Assembly (NCBI GenBank): GCA_002389995.1
Contig: DGRR01000206.1
Coordinates: forward strand, 1 to 8,251
Source: Ruminococcus sp. UBA4383
GTDB lineage: Bacteria > Bacillota > Clostridia > Oscillospirales > Ruminococcaceae
Reading direction: 5' to 3'
DNA length: 8,251 bases
Part shown: one piece after another, positions 4,782-8,251 of the stretch
Numbering within the stretch: position 1 is the stretch's first letter
Layout of the letters: the number at the start of each line of letters is the position of its first letter
Program-made: the position numbers and the translations under genes
The notes under the pieces: generated by a model
What the model was told of the DNA's origin: nothing
Databases searched by the model: none
What the model saw: only the letters and a program-made list of their open reading frames with translations

Positions 4782-6236
4782 TTACCAGTTAATCATCCAG
4801 CTGTACATACCTTCATACTGTCTTGCGGAGCTGTTCCATGAGAAGTCGGCGTCCATGCCACGGCGAACCATTTTATCCCATTCGCCACGGTGATTGAAGA
4901 ATATATGCTTTGAATAATTGATAACGCCAAGCATTTCCTCGCCGTTGTAGTTGGCGAATGAGAAGCCTGTACCCGTGCCGTCAAATTCGTTATACGGCTG
5001 GACTGTATCTTTAAGACCGCCTGTTTCTCTTACAATCGGAACAGTGCCGTATCTGAGGGAGATGAGCTGTGTAAGACCGCACGGTTCAAAGAGTGAGGGC
5101 ATGAGCATAGCATCGGCAGCGGCATAGAGTTTATGTGCGAGGTCGTCTGAGTAGAGGATATTTGCGGAAACTCTTTCGGGGTATTTCCACTGATAATGTC
5201 TGAACATATCCTCATATCTGGGGTCGCCTGTACCGATAACGACGAACTGAGTATTTTCGTCGCAGATTCTTTCGATAGCGTAATTTACGAGGTCAAGACC
5301 TTTCTGGTCGGTGAGTCTTGAAATAATCGCCATCATATACTTGCCGTCATCAACGGGCAGACCGAGCTGTTCCTGTAATTTTCTCTTGTTGAGGGCTTTC
5401 TGTTCCTTAAAGTTGTCGTGGTTGTATTCAGCGAAGATTTTCTTGTCATTTGAGGGGTCAAAGACGTTGTAGTCGATACCGTTCACAATACCTCTGAGTG
5501 AAGCAGACCTTGCACGGAGCAGACCGTCAAGCTGTTCGCCGTAGAAGGGATATTTTATTTCTTCCGCATAAGTTTCGGAAACGGTAGTTATATAGTCTGC
5601 ATAGACAAGACCGCCTTTGAGCATATTTGCGCCCTTGTGAAATTCGAGCTTGTCCGAAGTGAACATATAGTCGGGGAGAGCTGTATTGTACTTGAATGTT
5701 TCAATATCCCATACGCCCTGAAATTTAAGGTTATGGATAGTCATGACGGTTTTTGTCGAGCTGTAAAAGGGATTTGTTGCAAAAGTTGAGTGCATGAGTA
5801 CGGGGATAAGCGAAGCCTGCCAGTCGTGACAGTGGATTATATCGGGACGGAAGCCTACAACGGGGAGTATTGCGAGTACGGCTTTGCAGAAGAAGGTATA
5901 TCTTTCGATATCCCATTTCATATCCGATGAATAGGGTGTATCGCATTTGAAGTAATATTCATTGTCAACGAAATAGAACTTTATGCCGTTGTATTCGTAT
6001 TCCATGATACCGACATGAACACCGTCTGAGCGCATACCGTAGTCCATGTAGAAGTGAGTGATATACTTGAAGCTGTCCCTGTATTTTGCGGGGATACAGG
6101 TATAGTAAGGCATAATTACTCTTACATCGAACTCTGATTTGTTGATATACTGCGGGAGTGCGCCTACAACATCGGCAAGACCGCCTGTCTTGATGAATGG
6201 AACGGATTCTGAAGCAGCGAATAAAATATTTTTCAT
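4782..6236 (-). CDS. glgA: Glycogen synthase (ADP-glucose), GT5 family
   Basis: The product has 484 residues, the full length of bacterial GlgA (about 475-485). It adds glucose from ADP-glucose to the non-reducing end of an alpha-1,4-glucan in the cytosol. The N-terminal Rossmann domain carries KTGGLADV (residues 16-23, nucleotide-sugar binding), HCHDWQ (135-140) and TIHNL (166-170). The hinge and C-terminal GT-B domain carry VNGID (251-255), SRLTDQKGLD (306-315, with Arg307 and Lys312), SLFEPCGL (381-388, with catalytic-region Glu384) and RETGGLKDTV (403-412). All expected motifs are intact. AAGGAG lies 10 nt before the ATG. A near-consensus promoter lies upstream at 6290-6318. The gene is divergent from the GH9 cellulase. 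No glgC, glgD, glgB or glgP gene is adjacent, which is unusual because bacterial glg genes often cluster. The downstream AIM24 gene starts 60 nt after its stop. Confidence 0.97.
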   Translation of the reverse strand: MKNILFAASESVPFIKTGGLADVVGALPQYINKSEFDVRVIMPYYTCIPAKYRDSFKYITHFYMDYGMRSDGVHVGIMEYEYNGIKFYFVDNEYYFKCDTPYSSDMKWDIERYTFFCKAVLAILPVVGFRPDIIHCHDWQASLIPVLMHSTFATNPFYSSTKTVMTIHNLKFQGVWDIETFKYNTALPDYMFTSDKLEFHKGANMLKGGLVYADYITTVSETYAEEIKYPFYGEQLDGLLRARSASLRGIVNGIDYNVFDPSNDKKIFAEYNHDNFKEQKALNKRKLQEQLGLPVDDGKYMMAIISRLTDQKGLDLVNYAIERICDENTQFVVIGTGDPRYEDMFRHYQWKYPERVSANILYSDDLAHKLYAAADAMLMPSLFEPCGLTQLISLRYGTVPIVRETGGLKDTVQPYNEFDGTGTGFSFANYNGEEMLGVINYSKHIFFNHRGEWDKMVRRGMDADFSWNSSARQYEGMYSWMINW

Positions 6237-6263
6237 TCTTTTTCAACTCCTTATAATAAAAGT

Positions 6264-6278
6264 GCTGTACATTACAGC
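6264..6278. promoter_or_regulatory. Perfect 15-bp palindrome at the start of the glgA transcript
   Basis: GCTGTA (6264-6269) and TACAGC (6273-6278) are perfect inverted repeats around a 3-bp centre. The site falls at about +5 to +19 of the predicted glgA transcript. It could be a repressor operator or a short 5' RNA hairpin. No regulator is identified. Confidence 0.45.
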
Positions 6279-6289
6279 CTGATACAACT

Positions 6290-6318
6290 ATTATACATCA
6301 TTTTTCCGAAATAGTCAA
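6290..6318 (-). promoter_or_regulatory. Promoter of glgA
   Basis: On the minus strand TTGACT (6318-6313) and TATAAT (6295-6290) are separated by exactly 17 bp, a near-perfect sigma-A promoter. The predicted start of transcription is near 6283, giving a leader of about 47 nt with the ribosome binding site at 6247-6252. Confidence 0.85.
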
Positions 6319-6351
6319 TAGAAAAATATAATATCTGCACAATTTTTTTCC

Positions 6352-6380
6352 TTGACAATTTATGAATTATGTGTTAATAT
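6352..6380 (+). promoter_or_regulatory. Promoter of the GH9 cellulase
   Basis: TTGACA (6352-6357) and TAATAT (6375-6380) are separated by 17 bp, and TGT just before the -10 gives an extended -10 element. The predicted start is near 6387, leaving a leader of about 30 nt. Its -35 lies 33 bp from the -35 of the divergent glgA promoter. Confidence 0.87.
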
Positions 6381-6417
6381 TTATTTATCTTAATAAGTTT
6401 TTGAGAGGGGAATTTTT

Positions 6418-8251
6418 ATGTTGAAAAAATTAACATCGGGTCTTGTATCTGCGGCACTTATGGCATCTGCGCTTCCTTTCGGACAGACTGCGGCTGCGGC
6501 GGATTTCAAGGCGAATTATGCGGAGGCTTTGCAGAAATCGCTGTTTTTCTATGAATGTCAGCAGGCAGGACCTCTCCCGTCATGGAACAGAGTTGAATGG
6601 AAAACGGATTCAACCATGACGGACGAAGTTCTCGGAGGCTGGTATGATGCAGGCGACCATGTAAAATTCAATCTTCCCATGGCATATTCCGCATCAATGC
6701 TTGCATGGGGACTTTATCAGTACCCTGACGGACTTGAAAAATGCGGAGAAATGAAAAACTATGTCAATAACCTTGAATTTGTACTCGATTATCTTGCAGA
6801 CTGCGACAAGGGTGACGAGGCAGTTTTTCAGGTGGGCAACGGTACTGTTGACCATACATGGTGGGGACCTGTAAGCCTTATTGAATATGGTATGCAGGAC
6901 GCAGGCACGGAATACGCAAGCGCAAGAGAAACATATACCGCAAGCGAAGGCTGTTCATGCGTATTCGGCGGAATGGCTGCGGCTCTTGCGGCAGGATACT
7001 GCGCCCTTGACGGACGTATTGACGAGACAAAGAGAAAAGAATATCTCAGCCATTCGGAAAATTTATTCAAGCTTGCAGACGCTTCAAAGAGTGATGCCGT
7101 ATATAACGACAGCAATGCATCGGGATTCTACCGTTCAAGCCATTTCTATGACGAACTTTTCTATTCCGCAAACTGGCTCTACAAGGCAACAGGCGACAAG
7201 GCTTATCTTGACAAGGCAACATCTTACATTCCGCACCTTGACAAGGAACTCGGCTCAGATGAACTCAAATATACATGGTGTCAGTGCTGGGACGATACCA
7301 TGCAGGGCGGTATGCTTCTCTATGCTCAGAATACAAATGACAGCACATATATAAACCGTGTGAAGAAACACGTTGAATACTGGACTAATGATGTAAAGAA
7401 ACTCGCAGGCGGTCTGCGCTGGAATGCAACATGGGGCTGTGCAAGATATGCCGAAGCAGCAGGATTCATAGCCGCTGTTGCATCTGATACTGTCCTTAAA
7501 GATATGAATACTTCATCATATGAGAAATTCTATGAGGAACAGATAAATTATGTTCTTGGTGACAATCCCGACAATCAGAGCTATGTTGTCGGTTACGGTG
7601 AAAAGTCTCCGCAGAATGCTCATCACCGTACCGCTCACGGTTCATGGAAAAATGACCTCGCAATCCCTGCAACAAACAGACATATCCTCTATGGTGCGCT
7701 TGTCGGAGGTCCTACCGAAAACGGTGAGTATGTGGACGACAGACAGAACTTTATCAATAACGAAGTCGCAACGGACTATAATGCAGGCTTTACTGCACTC
7801 CTCTGCAAAATGATTGACAAGTACGGCGGTACTCCCGACCCGAAATTCCCCGAAAAGGAAGCCCATGATTCACCTGAATTTTATGTTGAGGCTCTCGACA
7901 AAGGTTCAAGCAGCAGCGGTATGACCGTAAGTTTCAAGATTACCAATCATTCCGCATGGCCCGCAAGAGTTCAGGACAATATTTCATGCAGATACTTCAT
8001 GGATATGAGCGAAGTTATCGCAGCAGGCAAAAATCCCGAAGATATAGTTGTAAGATGTGACAGAGATCAGGCGGCTATGTACTCGGGAAAGGGTATCGCT
8101 CCCGCACAGATTTCAAAGCCGATTCAGTATGACGGAAATATCTATTATGTCGAAATAACTCTCCCTGACGGCAGAGCAGTCCTCCCCGTATCGGAAGGTA
8201 TGCAGCAGTGTGAAATTCTCCTCGCCTTTGTAATGCCCGATTACGGCTCAG
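6418..8251 (+). CDS. GH9 endoglucanase with CBM3c (3' truncated by window)
   Basis: The frame is open from ATG 6418 to the window end (611 codons). AGAGGGG lies 7 nt before the ATG. Residues 1-28 are a signal peptide ending in a run of alanines before Asp29, so the enzyme is secreted. Residues 29-475 are a GH9 catalytic domain, which cleaves cellulose with inversion: GGWYDAGDHVKF (73-84) holds catalytic-base Asp77 and Asp80, AHHRTAHGSW (401-410) holds active-site His402 and Arg404, and NEVATDYNAGF (448-458) holds the acid Glu449. Residues from about 487 match CBM3c (EFYVEALDKG, ITNHSAWPARV, CRYFMDMSE), the module fused to processive 'theme B' GH9 endoglucanases. The proline common two residues before the His-x-Arg is Ala401 here. 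A dockerin may follow beyond the window. It has its own promoter and is divergent from glgA. Confidence 0.96.
   Translation, partial: MLKKLTSGLVSAALMASALPFGQTAAAADFKANYAEALQKSLFFYECQQAGPLPSWNRVEWKTDSTMTDEVLGGWYDAGDHVKFNLPMAYSASMLAWGLYQYPDGLEKCGEMKNYVNNLEFVLDYLADCDKGDEAVFQVGNGTVDHTWWGPVSLIEYGMQDAGTEYASARETYTASEGCSCVFGGMAAALAAGYCALDGRIDETKRKEYLSHSENLFKLADASKSDAVYNDSNASGFYRSSHFYDELFYSANWLYKATGDKAYLDKATSYIPHLDKELGSDELKYTWCQCWDDTMQGGMLLYAQNTNDSTYINRVKKHVEYWTNDVKKLAGGLRWNATWGCARYAEAAGFIAAVASDTVLKDMNTSSYEKFYEEQINYVLGDNPDNQSYVVGYGEKSPQNAHHRTAHGSWKNDLAIPATNRHILYGALVGGPTENGEYVDDRQNFINNEVATDYNAGFTALLCKMIDKYGGTPDPKFPEKEAHDSPEFYVEALDKGSSSSGMTVSFKITNHSAWPARVQDNISCRYFMDMSEVIAAGKNPEDIVVRCDRDQAAMYSGKGIAPAQISKPIQYDGNIYYVEITLPDGRAVLPVSEGMQQCEILLAFVMPDYGS

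Noticed and set aside
6881..7354. 157-aa open frame on the plus strand
   Set aside because: It lies within the GH9 catalytic domain in another frame. The GH9 frame is continuous with all catalytic motifs, and this one has no signal or domain.
1..8251. tRNA, rRNA, insertion sequence, transposase or phage genes
   Set aside because: No cloverleaf or rRNA sequence, no transposase-like frame and no terminal inverted repeats of an insertion sequence were seen; all long frames are accounted for by the listed genes.

Overview
The window reads as chromosomal DNA of a fibre-degrading Gram-positive anaerobe, most likely a Ruminococcus of the R. flavefaciens/R. champanellensis type (Oscillospiraceae). 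The basis is a type I-like dockerin whose helices read DASxVLxxYSxxSTG, a family 9 cellulase with a family 3c carbohydrate-binding module, a bacterial ADP-glucose glycogen synthase, strong purine-rich Shine-Dalgarno sites and AT-rich intergenic DNA. The genus is inferred from protein style, not from a marker gene.

Left part, plus strand: the C-terminal third of purA (1-485) is followed by a 203-nt intergenic region. That region holds a hairpin and a GC-rich 123-nt element made of two 37-nt direct repeats around a 49-nt palindromic spacer. The second repeat copy supplies the ribosome binding site of the next gene, a secreted transglutaminase-fold protein with a C-terminal dockerin (689-1837). 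After it comes a protein of unknown function (1902-3074) with an N-terminal array of RKGAPTGVSAPxLDD repeats and four predicted membrane helices. A strong, probably bidirectional terminator (3079-3104) closes this block.

Middle part, minus strand, read right to left: glgA (6236-4782), an AIM24/TIGR00266-family protein (4721-4041), a HAD phosphatase of the beta-phosphoglucomutase type (4038-3385) and an 88-aa unknown protein starting with TTG (3375-3109). The last three are packed with gaps of 2 and 9 nt and end at the shared terminator. A 13-bp hairpin without a downstream T-run in the direction of transcription lies between glgA and the AIM24 gene, so read-through is plausible but not proven.

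Right part, plus strand: a GH9-CBM3c cellulase begins at 6418 and runs off the window. It is divergent from glgA. Both genes have near-consensus sigma-A promoters in a 181-bp intergenic region, and a perfect 15-bp palindrome sits at the start of the glgA transcript. Together the genes link cellulose breakdown outside the cell (GH9, dockerin protein) with storage of the sugar as glycogen (GlgA). Joint regulation is an inference. The least explained items are the repeat-built leader before the dockerin gene and the repeat-bearing membrane protein.
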